This document shows, one piece after another, positions 55,020-64,000 of a stretch of 64,000 nt of DNA. How positions within the stretch are numbered: the stretch's first letter is position 1; each line of letters begins with the position of its first letter. Source of the DNA: Candidatus Vicinibacter affinis (GTDB lineage Bacteria > Bacteroidota > Bacteroidia > Chitinophagales > Saprospiraceae); contig JADJNH010000005.1 of NCBI GenBank assembly GCA_016714365.1, positions 782,501 to 846,500 of the forward strand, read 5' to 3'. Under the pieces are notes generated by a model. That model was given only the letters and a program-made list of their open reading frames with translations. It made no database searches and was not told the origin of the DNA. Made by a program: the position numbers and the translations under genes.

Positions 55020-56096
55020 ATGGAATTATTGCAAAAATTAGGTGCTATTCTTGAGCGCTTTCAGTTTCTGGAAGAGCGGATGGCTGACCCTGAGGTTGTC
55101 ACAAACATCTCAGAGTATAAAAAAATCAGCAAGGAATACAAGGATCTTGAGCAAATCATGAAACTTTTTCATGAGTACAAAAAAAATCTCAGCAACATAG
55201 ACGGAGCTAAGGAGATTTTGGATTCAGGCGATAAAGAAATGGTTGACATGGCCAGTGAAGAGTTAGCCAATGCAGAAGCTGAGGTCATCAGGCTGGAGGA
55301 TGAACTGAAACTTTTGCTGGTGCCAAAAGATCCGGAAGACAGCAAAGATGTAATATTTGAGATCCGCTCAGGGACCGGAGGCAATGAAGCAAGTTTGTTT
55401 GCCGGAGATCTTTACAGAATGTATACCAGATATTTTGACATGCAGGGGTGGACGCATGAAGTTGTATTTGAAAATGAAGGATCCGTTGGTGGTTATAATA
55501 AAATTGTAATGGATGTATCCGGCACGGATGTCTATGGGAAATTAAAATTTGAATCAGGAGCTCATAGAGTTCAGCGTGTGCCGGATACGGAAGCATCGGG
55601 TCGCATCCACACATCAGCCGCAACAGTGGTAGTCATGCCTAAACTTGAGTTGGAGGATGTAAACATCAACAAGTCAGACCTTAAAGTTGATACATTCAGA
55701 TCCTCCGGTGCGGGAGGTCAGCACGTGAATAAAACAGAATCAGGTGTGCGATTTACACATATTCCAACCGGGGCCGTGGCAGAGAGTACAGACAGTAGAA
55801 GTCAGCACAAGAACAGAGAAATTGCTATGGGAAGGTTGATTCAGAAAATCCGAGACAGCCAGGTGGAACAACATGAATCTGCGATTGCAGCACAGCGGAA
55901 AACACTGGTAGGCTCAGGAGATCGCTCGGACAAAATCAGGACGTATAATTTTCCCCAAAACCGAATGACAGATCACAGGATCAATCTTACCATGTATAAT
56001 TTAGGAGACATCATGAACGGGCATATAGATGATATTATTGAAGCGCTTAGAGTTGCAGAAAATCTTGAAAAACTAAAGCAGGCAGAAACTATTTAA
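55020..56096 (+). CDS. prfA: Peptide chain release factor 1
   Basis: A 358-residue translation termination factor reading UAA and UAG. The stop-codon-reading tripeptide of the PxT type is PDT (188-190) in RVPDTEASGRIHTSA, and the catalytic GGQ is at 232-234 in GAGGQHVNKTES. Length fits RF1, and the residue order excludes RF2 (which has SPF). Monocistronic, ended by a bidirectional terminator. Confidence 0.98.
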   Translation: MELLQKLGAILERFQFLEERMADPEVVTNISEYKKISKEYKDLEQIMKLFHEYKKNLSNIDGAKEILDSGDKEMVDMASEELANAEAEVIRLEDELKLLLVPKDPEDSKDVIFEIRSGTGGNEASLFAGDLYRMYTRYFDMQGWTHEVVFENEGSVGGYNKIVMDVSGTDVYGKLKFESGAHRVQRVPDTEASGRIHTSAATVVVMPKLELEDVNINKSDLKVDTFRSSGAGGQHVNKTESGVRFTHIPTGAVAESTDSRSQHKNREIAMGRLIQKIRDSQVEQHESAIAAQRKTLVGSGDRSDKIRTYNFPQNRMTDHRINLTMYNLGDIMNGHIDDIIEALRVAENLEKLKQAETI

Positions 56097-56113
56097 ACAT
56101 TCGATATGCCTCC

Positions 56114-56151
56114 AAAAAAAAAAGCCCGAATAATTTTCAGGCTTTTTTTTT
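56114..56151. terminator. Bidirectional terminator between prfA and a lipoprotein gene
   Basis: Ten A and GCC (56114-56126) pair with GGC and nine T (56140-56151) around a 13-nt interior. It serves prfA on the plus strand and the convergent lipoprotein gene on the minus strand. Confidence 0.85.
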
Positions 56152-56171
56152 AAAAGAGGTCAATTATAATT

Positions 56172-57065
56172 TTATTGTTTAATTGTCAAAACGAAATGAT
56201 CAAGATTATCACCATTTGGCTGGCCCAAAGGTGGTGTAACAAAGATGTTGGTGATTTTTACTGCCCAATAAAAGTTACCATTTTTAATCAAGTATACTTC
56301 ATCCTTTTTACCAGTAATGGGGCTATTTAAAGCGGAGCCAAGATTGTATTCTGATTGAATATTAGGTTTAGTAGATAAAGCATCAAAGTTAAATCCAACC
56401 CCCGGTTTTCTGATGGTTGTTTCAGAGGTGGCGGCGCTGAATTGTTGTGACCAATCCAAGTTTGGAAAATTACCTCCTGCTGTTAATTCTGCTGTCGGAT
56501 CAGTAGAACCAGTTTCATTTCCAGTGTGCAAATCAATACCACCCTGTCCGGCCGGTGAAGCACTGTTGGTTAATTTTTTATTTGTCAAGGTGGTTATCCG
56601 GATATCATTCGTGATGATGGTAAAGCTGATGTCATCAGTTTTGCCAGCTTCATCTTCTAGCTCAACGGTATACAAAATAGTGTCTGAATTCAATTCAGAC
56701 GGGAATTCGACCGTGTACGTAAATCCATTTTTTTCTGTGGCGTTCAAGATCAGAATTGGATTTGAAGAGGCAGCTGCGCCATTTAATTTCATGTTTGTGA
56801 AATCTACATTCTGTTCACTGCCGGAACCCTTTTTGGATTTGATGTGAAGCACCTTTAGAGGGCTGTCACCTTTTGTGCCGGTTATTTTAATATTAATTGG
56901 AACTCCACCCGTTAGGGTTGCATCTCCATCCAAAAATCCAGGACCTGGGTTTGTTGTAAAGTCAATAGAAGGTCCGCTGTTACCTACATTGTTGTCATCT
57001 CCTGTACAGGCATTAAAAGCAAGCATGATGAAGCCAAATGCAAGAAAATAGAATAAATTTTTCAT
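56172..57065 (-). CDS. Hypothetical lipoprotein
   Basis: A 297-residue protein with a leader ending FNAC (Cys20), a good lipobox, followed by an acidic TGDDNN stretch, a common Bacteroidota surface-lipoprotein export signal shape. The mature part is beta-rich and Thr/Ser/Asn-rich, with an Ig-like first domain (IDFTTNPGPGF, then ILYTVELEDEAGKTDDISF). No named family. It lies 26 bp after the next upstream lipoprotein gene and probably shares its transcript. Confidence 0.72.
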   Translation of the reverse strand: MKNLFYFLAFGFIMLAFNACTGDDNNVGNSGPSIDFTTNPGPGFLDGDATLTGGVPINIKITGTKGDSPLKVLHIKSKKGSGSEQNVDFTNMKLNGAAASSNPILILNATEKNGFTYTVEFPSELNSDTILYTVELEDEAGKTDDISFTIITNDIRITTLTNKKLTNSASPAGQGGIDLHTGNETGSTDPTAELTAGGNFPNLDWSQQFSAATSETTIRKPGVGFNFDALSTKPNIQSEYNLGSALNSPITGKKDEVYLIKNGNFYWAVKITNIFVTPPLGQPNGDNLDHFVLTIKQ

Positions 57066-57091
57066 TAGAATAATTTTTTAATTTAGATTAA

Positions 57092-57661
57092 TTATTTAAC
57101 CAATTGTTTGATTTTTTTGATAATGGCCAATTCATCTCTCATGATGTTGGCACTTGGAACGAAACTCTTGAATTTTTCTTTATTCATTTTCATCTCTAAA
57201 TCTCCCTCAGCGGAAGGTTTAATTTTAACAGATTTCATGACCGATCCTACGACTTTGCCATTTTTAAAAAAGTAATTGGTGGCAGTAAACAGTAATTTTC
57301 CTTTTGCCTTTACAGTGTTTTTTTCAAAATGGCTACTGGCAATAAGATCTGAACCTTCAAAATAAAATTTAGAAGTTTTTTCTCCTACGGAAGACATAGA
57401 ATTTTTAGTAATTTTTTTAATGTTTCCATTTGCATCCGAAAAGATGGAAACAGTTCCTTTTTCTCCAGCCTTTAAATTAGCTGATTTTTCAACTAAACTA
57501 AGGTCATTATCCAAGGTGCTGACTGTGGACTCAATCATAGATTGATCGGAGGAGGTTGTTGCGGAGGCATCGGTAGCTCCCTTTTTTGAACTGCTGCATG
57601 ATGAGATTATTGCACCCACTGCAACAAAACAAACGATTGTAAAAATTGAATTGAATTTCAT
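57092..57661 (-). CDS. Hypothetical small lipoprotein
   Basis: A 189-residue protein with leader ending ISSC (Cys22), a Ser/Lys/Ala-rich linker and a C-terminal part of alternating strands (TVSIFSDANGNIKKI, then KTSKFYFEGSDLIA) in an MORN/antitoxin-like repeated pattern. No family recognised. First gene of the lipoprotein pair and divergent from anmK. Confidence 0.72.
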   Translation of the reverse strand: MKFNSIFTIVCFVAVGAIISSCSSSKKGATDASATTSSDQSMIESTVSTLDNDLSLVEKSANLKAGEKGTVSIFSDANGNIKKITKNSMSSVGEKTSKFYFEGSDLIASSHFEKNTVKAKGKLLFTATNYFFKNGKVVGSVMKSVKIKPSAEGDLEMKMNKEKFKSFVPSANIMRDELAIIKKIKQLVK

Positions 57662-57829
57662 AAAATGTGTTTTTAAATTTAGTATAAAGGTCAGAATTCC
57701 AAAATAAAGAAGATTTAAAACTTAGCTTTATTTATGGTAATATTTTGTTAAATATAAGGTATTTATTCATTACTTTCAAATTAGATTTACACATTCTCTA
57801 CTTTCGCTAATTAATAAAATAATTTTGTC

Positions 57830-58912
57830 TTGGAATATAAAGATCAGTGCTTGGTATTGGGATTGATGTCAGGGACCTCACTTGATGGCCTTGATTTGGC
57901 GGCATGTAGATTTAAATCTAATGGGTCAGGGGGAATGGAATTTGAGATTGTTGCGGCATCCTCTATACCCTACGATCAGGAATGGAGAGTTAAGCTTGAG
58001 CAAGCTTTTTATCTGAATTCAGCTGAATTGAATAAGCTCAGCATTGAGTATGGTGAATACACAGCCACCTGTATAGAGGAATTTTGTAATCGTAATGGAC
58101 TTTTGCCGGATCTTATTTCAAGCCATGGTCATACGGTTCATCACAGACCTTTTGAGAAGGTTTCCCTTCAAATTGGCGATGGCAAAACTATCCGAAATCT
58201 TACAGGAATTCCAACAGTTTGTAATTTTAGAATTCAGGATGTCTTAAAGGGTGGGCAGGGGGCTCCGTTGGTACCCATAGGAGATGAGCTCCTTTTTAGC
58301 AATTATGATATTTGTCTTAATCTAGGTGGTTTTGCCAATATTTCGTGGAAGGCAAATATTACCCGGCGGGCATGCGATGTAGCACCCTGTAACATGGTAC
58401 TTAATATGCTTTCCAATCGGTTGGGATTTCCTTACGACGATCAGGGAAAATTTGCTTCACAGGGAATTGTGCAAAGCCAACTTTTGGCAGAGTGGAATGA
58501 TTTGGAATATTATCATTTGCCTTTTCCGAAAAGTTTAGGACGCGAGTGGTTTCTGGAATATTTTGAACCAGTTTTGAGCCATCATGAATTTAATACTTAT
58601 GATGTACTTCGTACTTCAACGGAACACATAAGTGAGCAGCTGGCAAATTTTATCAAAAAGTTGGAGATTGAAAATAAAGCAAAAATATTGCTTTCAGGAG
58701 GTGGTACTTACAACGAATTCTTAATTTCAAAACTACGTGAAAAACTACCTTCAAACCTTGAGCTAGTTATTCCATCCAAAGAGATCATCGACTTCAAAGA
58801 AGCATTGATCTTTGCATTACTTGGATATTTGAGGAGTCGAGGAGAAGTAAATGTATTATGTTCAGTAACCGGAGCAAATGAAAATCACTGCTCCGGCGAT
58901 TATTATCTTTAA
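57830..58912 (+). CDS. anmK: Anhydro-N-acetylmuramic acid kinase
   Basis: A 360-residue sugar kinase that recycles 1,6-anhydro-MurNAc from peptidoglycan turnover to MurNAc-6-phosphate. It has the diagnostic GLMSGTSLDGLDLA (11-24), SHGHTVHH (about 98-105), NLGGFANIS (164-172) and the late LLSGGGTYN nucleotide segment. The start is TTG (57830); no ATG lies between it and the conserved GLMSGTS. A TACTTTCG element about 20 nt upstream is one base from the -7 consensus. It ends 1 bp before the convergent YceI gene, so the two 3' ends meet without a terminator. Confidence 0.95.
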   Translation: MEYKDQCLVLGLMSGTSLDGLDLAACRFKSNGSGGMEFEIVAASSIPYDQEWRVKLEQAFYLNSAELNKLSIEYGEYTATCIEEFCNRNGLLPDLISSHGHTVHHRPFEKVSLQIGDGKTIRNLTGIPTVCNFRIQDVLKGGQGAPLVPIGDELLFSNYDICLNLGGFANISWKANITRRACDVAPCNMVLNMLSNRLGFPYDDQGKFASQGIVQSQLLAEWNDLEYYHLPFPKSLGREWFLEYFEPVLSHHEFNTYDVLRTSTEHISEQLANFIKKLEIENKAKILLSGGGTYNEFLISKLREKLPSNLELVIPSKEIIDFKEALIFALLGYLRSRGEVNVLCSVTGANENHCSGDYYL

Positions 58913-58913
58913 A

Positions 58914-59468
58914 TTATTTCTGAGGCATTGGGAGGTATTTCGTTTTTACGGTCACCTCTATTTCTTTGGCTATCTTGTCTCTTACAACTGATGGGATAGA
59001 TATTTTGTAATCCTCACATTTGATTTTGAATTTTGTTTCTGAGCTTAAGCCACCTGTCTCCACTTTTACTTCAGCAGGAACTTTAATTCTGTTTGTCACT
59101 CCATGCATGGTCATATCACCGGAAACATCGACCTTATAAGTGCCAGGTTTAGATAAATTCAAAGCACTGTAGTTTTCAATTGCTCCCTTGAAAGTAGCTT
59201 TAGGGAATTTACCGGATTCCATATAATTTTCATTGAAGTGCTCCTGCATAAGGGCCCGATCAAACTGAAAGGCATTGATGAGCGCAGCAAATTCAACTCT
59301 TCCACTTGCCAGGTCAAATACAGTACTGCCGGTGTTATTTACGGCTTCAATTTTCTCCATAGGAGAATCGGAATGAAACTTGACGTATGCATTCTTAGCA
59401 TAGTATTTTTGAGCAAAACCATTTGTCAGGATCAAAAAAGAGGCAAAAAGGAAAATCAGTTTTTTCAT
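58914..59468 (-). CDS. YceI family protein
   Basis: A 184-residue periplasmic protein with a signal peptide (1-19, ending GFAQ) and the YceI lipocalin-like barrel: VFDLASGRVEFAALI, MESGKFPKATFKG (83-95), and DMTMHGVTNRIKVP (about 117-130). YceI proteins bind isoprenoid or lipid chains in a hydrophobic barrel. Single gene, convergent with anmK. Confidence 0.94.
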   Translation of the reverse strand: MKKLIFLFASFLILTNGFAQKYYAKNAYVKFHSDSPMEKIEAVNNTGSTVFDLASGRVEFAALINAFQFDRALMQEHFNENYMESGKFPKATFKGAIENYSALNLSKPGTYKVDVSGDMTMHGVTNRIKVPAEVKVETGGLSSETKFKIKCEDYKISIPSVVRDKIAKEIEVTVKTKYLPMPQK

Positions 59469-59576
59469 TGTATTTGTTTAAACTATAGACGCTAAAATAG
59501 CATAAAAGTTTTCACCTAAATTTAAGGATAACAAAACTTTAACTTAGGATCAGGCTACCAAGAGAAGCATTCAGTT

Positions 59577-60137
59577 TTAGCCAATGATTTTGTCCGGATT
59601 GGCCTTAATAAAGCTTTTCCAGTTTTTGGCTTTGGTGCTTGGGCCAATGGCAGAATTGGCCTGACAGCTGTAGCAGTAAGCTGTAGCCAGGGCATCGGAG
59701 GCATCCAAATAACGGACCTCAATTTTATAATTCAGTAATCGGCTTACCATGTCTGCGACCTGTTCCTTGGAGGCATTTCCATTCCCGGTAACCGCCTTTT
59801 TTATCCTTTTGGCGGAGAATTCATAGATTTTTACGCCCATCACCATCGCAGCTGCAATGGCCACACCCTGAGCACGTCCAAGTTTGAGCATGGATTGAGC
59901 ATTTTTCCCATAAAAGGGTAACTCAATCGAAAGAATACCGGTGTGGTAGGTCTCTATGATCTCTTGTATTTGTAGGAATATTTCTTTTAGTTTGGATTGG
60001 TCATCCACCTCATTCTTTAGGTGAATCACGTTACAATCCAAAACTCTGGCTTGTGACCCGTTCAATTCCAAGACTCCAAAGCCTAAAATATTAGTTCCGG
60101 GATCAATTCCTAAAATTCTATTTTCATTTAAAATCAT
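59577..60137 (-). CDS. ruvC: Holliday junction resolvase RuvC
   Basis: A 186-residue endonuclease cutting four-way junctions in recombination. Catalytic residues: Asp in GIDPGT (about 12), Glu in SIELPFYG (about 72), and the C-terminal Asp pair near YLDASDALATAYC (about 147-159). The ATG at 60137 is chosen over one at 60152 because the latter lies within the promoter -7 element (60150-60157) and adds five residues outside the family. C-terminus (ANSAIGPSTKAKNWKSF) is slightly longer than in E. coli. Confidence 0.95.
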   Translation of the reverse strand: MILNENRILGIDPGTNILGFGVLELNGSQARVLDCNVIHLKNEVDDQSKLKEIFLQIQEIIETYHTGILSIELPFYGKNAQSMLKLGRAQGVAIAAAMVMGVKIYEFSAKRIKKAVTGNGNASKEQVADMVSRLLNYKIEVRYLDASDALATAYCYSCQANSAIGPSTKAKNWKSFIKANPDKIIG

Positions 60138-60149
60138 AGTAAATATTCG

Positions 60150-60176
60150 CAAAAGTAGGAGAAATTAGCCAGCCAA
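60150..60176 (-). promoter_or_regulatory. Promoter of ruvC
   Basis: Minus-strand TTG (60174-60176), 16-nt spacer, TACTTTTG (60150-60157). The -7 element ends 12 nt before the ATG at 60137, giving a very short leader. Confidence 0.45.
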
Positions 60177-60224
60177 TGTATAACATTCACTTTTATTGAC
60201 GTTCTTGCATGTAAATTTTGTGAG

Positions 60225-61157
60225 TTGAGAATTAAATTTCCAATCAGTGCAGGCTTGACTTTTATTTCATTTATTGGAGTTGGGTATTATTTATACACAG
60301 GCGTAATTTTTTTCAACAATACTTCAATTCACCTACCTTCTATTTTGATAGTTTTACTTTTGATGCCTATAAATTGGGGACTTGAAAGTCTGAAAATTTA
60401 TCAAAAATTCAATCTGAATTATTCATTTAAGGATTGTGTGCGAATTACCCTTAAAGGCCTGGGACTCTCACTGGTTACACCATTTGGATTGGGTGCATAT
60501 GTAGGAAGAGCATTGTTTGAAGAACAGGAGAAGAGAGATAAGTTGTTGCGTGCATCGGTTTACGCTTCCTATGCACAAAGCATAGTTACATTTGGTATTG
60601 GATTGGCCGCTTTCATTATGTTTAGATCTTCAGCACGTGTAGCGGGATTATCCGAATTCAATACTTATTTGGTTACGAATACTATGCTGTTTGCCGGAAT
60701 GGCATTTATGTGTTGGTTTTTTCTAATGGATGGGAAAAGTATTTTGTTAAATCTTTATTTGCGTAATACCTCCATTTTAATTTTCGATGCTAAATTTTAT
60801 TCAACATTTGCGAGCTTGATCAAATTGTCATTTCTGCGTTACCTGGTATTCGGATTTCAGTATTTAGTTTTATTGATGCCATTTTATTCAGAATCCTGGA
60901 GTGAGCTTATTCTTCCGATCAGCATTATTTTTATGTTTCAAACCATGTTGGTAGTTCCACCATTGCTTTCGGGACTTTTAAGAGGTGGAGTTGCTGCTTT
61001 TATTCTGAGTCCCCTTGGGATCGATTACACGGTTTGTTTGGGATTAGCATCCACTTTGTTTTTGATCAACCTTATTCTGCCTGCATTGGCTGGCAGTTTT
61101 ATATTATTCAGTGAACTTAGAACTCAATACAGAATTAAATTGTTAACTGAGAAATGA
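60225..61157 (+). CDS. Flippase-like (lysylphosphatidylglycerol-synthase TM type) membrane protein
   Basis: A 310-residue protein with eight or nine hydrophobic helices and a conserved-looking loop GLGLSLVTPFGLGAYVGRALFEEQEKR (split about 84-110), resembling the flippase-like domain of the LPG-synthase TM/YbhN superfamily. The start is TTG at 60225. It overlaps the DUF3108 gene by 4 nt. A role in lipid or glycolipid transport is inferred from the family; the substrate is unknown. Confidence 0.72.
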   Translation: MRIKFPISAGLTFISFIGVGYYLYTGVIFFNNTSIHLPSILIVLLLMPINWGLESLKIYQKFNLNYSFKDCVRITLKGLGLSLVTPFGLGAYVGRALFEEQEKRDKLLRASVYASYAQSIVTFGIGLAAFIMFRSSARVAGLSEFNTYLVTNTMLFAGMAFMCWFFLMDGKSILLNLYLRNTSILIFDAKFYSTFASLIKLSFLRYLVFGFQYLVLLMPFYSESWSELILPISIIFMFQTMLVVPPLLSGLLRGGVAAFILSPLGIDYTVCLGLASTLFLINLILPALAGSFILFSELRTQYRIKLLTEK

Positions 61158-61966
61158 ACATTCCAAAATTAAGAAGGATGAGTTTGAGAACCCTGGTGTT
61201 CTTTCTGCTCCTGATGTTTGGGGTTTGCCCGCTTTCTGCCAGAGAGACACCTTTTGTGGCTGGGGAGAAAATTGTGTATAAATTGTATTACAACTGGAAT
61301 TTTGTTTGGCTGTCTGCGGGCGAAGTAGTATTTGAGATCAAGGATGAAGGAGATGTTTATCACATTGAAGTGACAGGCAGGACCTATGCATCTTATGAGT
61401 GGTTTTATAAAGTCAGAGATAAATACCACAGTTATATAGATAAGAACACATTACTTCCGGTTTTGTACATTAGAGATATCCAGCAGGGTACTTATATTCA
61501 TTATGAGAAGATTGAATTTGATTATGTAAATAAAAAGATTACTTCTTATACAGGACGCACCATAAAAGAAGCCAGGCCAAAGGTTATTCCAATGCCATAT
61601 AATGTTTACGATTTAGTTTCCTCCATGTATTTCCTTCGTGGCATCAATTTAAATGAATTCAAATCATCCAAAAAGGTTGATTTCAGTCTGGTATTGGACA
61701 ACAAAATTTATAACATGGATCTTGTGTGTCAGAAAGAACGTAAGAATTTCAGTGTGAAGGAAAGCGGTAATTTCAATGTGCTGGAGTGTCAGGGAGAGTT
61801 GATTTCCGGTGGAATGTTTAAAGAGGACACCAAGATGAAAGTCTATGTGGGTGACGATGAAAATAAACTACCTTTGGTCATCGAATCACCCTTGGCTGTA
61901 GGTTCTGTAAAAGCAGTTTTAAAGAGTTATGAAAATTTAAAACATCCATTGAGTTCCAAAAGATAA
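61154..61966 (+). CDS. DUF3108 domain protein, exported
   Basis: A 270-residue protein with a signal peptide (about 1-29, ending LSARE) and the DUF3108 pattern: FVAGEKIVYKLYYNWNFVW, SAGEVVFEI, then YDLVSSMYFLRG and KMKVYVGDDENKLPL, a periplasmic beta fold. DUF3108 proteins are common in Gram-negative envelope clusters and have no firm function. It is coupled on the 5' side to the flippase-like gene (4-nt overlap) and is 4 bp before the DUF4230 gene. Confidence 0.88.
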   Translation: MNIPKLRRMSLRTLVFFLLLMFGVCPLSARETPFVAGEKIVYKLYYNWNFVWLSAGEVVFEIKDEGDVYHIEVTGRTYASYEWFYKVRDKYHSYIDKNTLLPVLYIRDIQQGTYIHYEKIEFDYVNKKITSYTGRTIKEARPKVIPMPYNVYDLVSSMYFLRGINLNEFKSSKKVDFSLVLDNKIYNMDLVCQKERKNFSVKESGNFNVLECQGELISGGMFKEDTKMKVYVGDDENKLPLVIESPLAVGSVKAVLKSYENLKHPLSSKR

Positions 61967-61970
61967 ATTG

Positions 61971-62570
61971 ATGAGAATTTTTTTATTGACACTGGCCTTA
62001 ATATTATCATTTGCGATCGGATTTTATTCAGGGTTGGGTTATAATTCCCAAAAATTTAAGAGCGAGGTTGGATCCACGCTCATGCTCGAACGTATCCGAG
62101 AGGTTTTTAAAGTGGCCGCAATGGAAGCTGAATACAGTGAATTGTTTACTCATAAAGACTACACCTGGTTTGATTTAAGTCCATTCAGAAAAGTGGCTAT
62201 CATCAGGGTGAAGGCTAAGGTGTTGGCGGGATTTGATTTGGATACAAGTCAGGTTAGGATAGACGAAAAGTTGAAAACTATTTTTATACATTTTCATTCC
62301 AACGCAAAAATATTATCACTTGATCACCAACTCGATTATTATGACTTGCAGCAGGGGACCTTTAATTATTTTACTCCTCAGGAGCTTACTTTAATTCAGG
62401 ATAAGGCCAGAGACATTATTTTGAGAAAAGCAGAGGGATCTGATTTACTCAAAAGGGCAGACGCAAGGAGATTAGAGTTGGTCCAAGCAATTGATGAGTT
62501 GTGTAAAAATCTCGGATGGAAGGTTGAAATGGTTATAAGTCCTGAGCCTAAAAGGCCTTTTATTCAGTAA
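61971..62570 (+). CDS. DUF4230 domain protein
   Basis: A 199-residue protein with one N-terminal membrane anchor (about 4-22) and the DUF4230 pattern (KVAIIRVKAKVLAGFDLDTSQVRID, then FIHFHSNAKILSLDHQ). The ATG at 61971 is preferred to the TTG just before it. Last gene of the flippase-like/DUF3108/DUF4230 run; the set probably works in the envelope. Function unknown. Confidence 0.88.
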   Translation: MRIFLLTLALILSFAIGFYSGLGYNSQKFKSEVGSTLMLERIREVFKVAAMEAEYSELFTHKDYTWFDLSPFRKVAIIRVKAKVLAGFDLDTSQVRIDEKLKTIFIHFHSNAKILSLDHQLDYYDLQQGTFNYFTPQELTLIQDKARDIILRKAEGSDLLKRADARRLELVQAIDELCKNLGWKVEMVISPEPKRPFIQ

Positions 62571-63766
62571 TTCTCACTTATTATTTTAGCTAATTCACAT
62601 CAAGAAAAAAAATTCATTTTTTTTGTCTCCTTGCATTTACAATTCATTATAAAATTTAATGTGGTGTGACAAGTCAAAGGGTCACTCAGTCAAAATTTGT
62701 AAGATACTTCTTTCATTGTTGGTTGTATAAATTTTGATTTACTCTAAAATGACTTATCATAAATTTGGTCAATCCAATAAACCTTAAATTTTCTTTAACA
62801 TTTCAAGTGAATCATTTCGTCTGTTGAAGGCGTTTTGTTATCATCATGAGTTAATAAATAGGCTTCGTTTTAAAATCGGGATAAGATTCCCACAGGGATT
62901 AGGGAAGTCATCTCCAACAAGTTGGAGATGGCTTTTTTTATTTTTGCGAATTCTATTTTTGTTATCTACTTATTTAGGAAGGATGATTTTCTAATCCACC
63001 CCGATTTGAAATTTTATTCATTAGGTTAAAATCTTCAAATGAGTCATCTACCATATTTTAAATTGGTGGACTAAACAAACCCAGCTATCCAGATCACTTT
63101 TACAGATTCACAAAGAATTCATTAAACCCAATTGATGTATTAGAATTTCTATTCCAAGTCAAAAAACCATCAAATAATCAGTAAACCGTCTTCACGCAAC
63201 TGGCAGGCAGGACTCCTTCCCTTAATGAACTTACTTTCATTACATTGATAGTAATCAAAGAGCGTTCATTCATGGTGGGCTTATCTTAATTGGGCATTTA
63301 TCTTTTTTCATGAAATCCAAATCTATAATATGAGATAAATTTACTGGAATGATATTTTTGAGAAAGGAGGGATCTTCCAATCAAAGTTCCGCACCATAGA
63401 AATTTTTTTATTCAATTTTCGAATTCTGGATCTAAGTAGAAACGTTAAGTTTATTGATTATTTATAATAAATTTTAAATTAAACACTTATGGTTTATATT
63501 TAAACTAAATGTAATTTATAAAATGAATTTTTTGTTTTCTAAAAGTCACCGCACAAATTATCCTCAGTTTTTTTTTATCCATATTCCTTGAAAATCCCTT
63601 TTAATCCATAGGGGTATTGAAATATTTTCTTGTCATGAGAGTAGTGAAATCAGATTGATTTGACTCATTAAATATTTTTTTAATGGTTAACTAACTGATT
63701 TTGCGATTTCTGAATTTTTTTTTTAGAAATTTTAAAACTCATTAGAAAAACAAATTTTTTCAAATC
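62571..63766. other. Long non-coding stretch
   Basis: About 1.2 kb without a credible gene on either strand; AT-rich, many T- and A-runs. It contains a strong terminator (62906-62939) that lies 336 bp after the last stop, so a short transcript may end there. The right part (62950-63766) shows no repeat, tRNA or pseudogene that I can identify, though scattered GC-richer bits (for example around 63190-63220) could be remains of an old gene. Confidence 0.6.
62906..62939 (+). terminator. Strong intrinsic terminator in a gene-free region
   Basis: AGTCATCTCCAAC (62906-62918) pairs with GTTGGAGATGGCT (62921-62933), closing a CAAG tetraloop, followed by six T. There is no coding gene within 336 bp upstream, so it may end a small RNA, or the DUF4230 transcript with a long 3' UTR. 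Confidence 0.85.
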
Positions 63767-64000
63767 ATGATGAAGCGTTACCAAATTAAAAGATTTCAAT
63801 TGTTGTGGATTCTTTTTTTATTTGCTTTTCAATTTTCGAAAGCGACCAACTGCACTTGTCCAAACAACGTTGTTCAAAATCCTAGTTTTGAGAATGGGAT
63901 TACAAACTGGACATATTTCAATGGAAATTTTTCAGCAAATACGTATGCAGCGCAGTGCGGCACTTATGCGGGACATTTTCAGCATACCAGTGGTAACGGT
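63767..64000 (+). CDS. Exported protein, carbohydrate-binding-like N-terminus (truncated by window edge)
   Basis: The first 78 codons of a gene running off the window. A basic start (MMKRYQIKRFQ), a hydrophobic stretch (about 12-24) and a break near SKAT give a signal peptide. The next residues (CPNNVVQNPSFENGITNWTYF) match the start of a CBM4/9 or DUF642-like carbohydrate-binding domain (NPSFENG...W). The rest is out of view; a T9SS sorting domain would be expected at the end. Confidence 0.75.
   Translation, partial: MMKRYQIKRFQLLWILFLFAFQFSKATNCTCPNNVVQNPSFENGITNWTYFNGNFSANTYAAQCGTYAGHFQHTSGNG

Overview
The window is a low-GC chromosomal segment from a member of the Bacteroidota. The evidence is type IX secretion (T9SS) cargo with type A and type B sorting domains, a PorP/SprF protein, a zinc-free type B L31, DUF2851, DUF4230 and CotH/lamin-tail proteins, and several promoters of the Bacteroidota form (TTTG, 17-21 nt, TAnnTTTG). 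Placement near Saprospiria/Chitinophagia is a guess from gene content. No tRNA, IS element, CRISPR array or prophage was seen.

Layout. 1-2310 holds the 3' two thirds of a 23S rRNA gene, the 5S gene and a terminator. 2506-4654 has three orphan membrane or exported proteins. 4926-7254 is a CotH/lamin-tail T9SS protein whose sorting domain is out of frame. 7434-12176 carries housekeeping genes on the minus strand (GlmU-like nucleotidyltransferase, L31, MoxR ATPase, LigA). 12504-28526 is one minus-strand run of 14 tightly packed genes. It begins with a zinc-ribbon/FHA protein, two Ser/Thr kinases, an FHA/membrane/trypsin-like protein and a membrane PP2C phosphatase, and it ends with exported proteins, two T9SS type B proteins, two tail-fibre-like proteins and PorP/SprF. 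A divergent ECF sigma factor and a putative membrane anti-sigma protein sit at its head (28768-30268). 30607-34255 holds a BNR-repeat T9SS protein and an anchored ASKHA-like protein.

34710-37760 is the most unusual locus: three overlapping genes encoding a SET-domain protein, a D-Ala-D-Ala-ligase-like ATP-grasp protein and an ATP-grasp/SET fusion. Both SET domains keep the NHSC and post-SET C-x-C-x4-C cysteines of eukaryote-like lysine methyltransferases. This looks like a two-ligase, two-methyltransferase pathway with no function I can name.

38356-62570 is mostly core genome: parC, murA (with the active-site Cys-to-Asp change linked to fosfomycin insensitivity), a porin-like/lpxK/Wzi-like run, mreB-mreC-mreD-mrdA-folA-DUF2851, a CNNM/CBS protein, a MacB-type permease, prfA, two lipoproteins, anmK, YceI, ruvC, and a flippase-like/DUF3108/DUF4230 run. 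About 1.2 kb without genes (62571-63766) contains one strong terminator, and a truncated exported protein closes the window.

Main uncertainties: functions of the hypothetical genes are not known; the CotH frameshift could be a sequence error; promoter and terminator calls are by eye.
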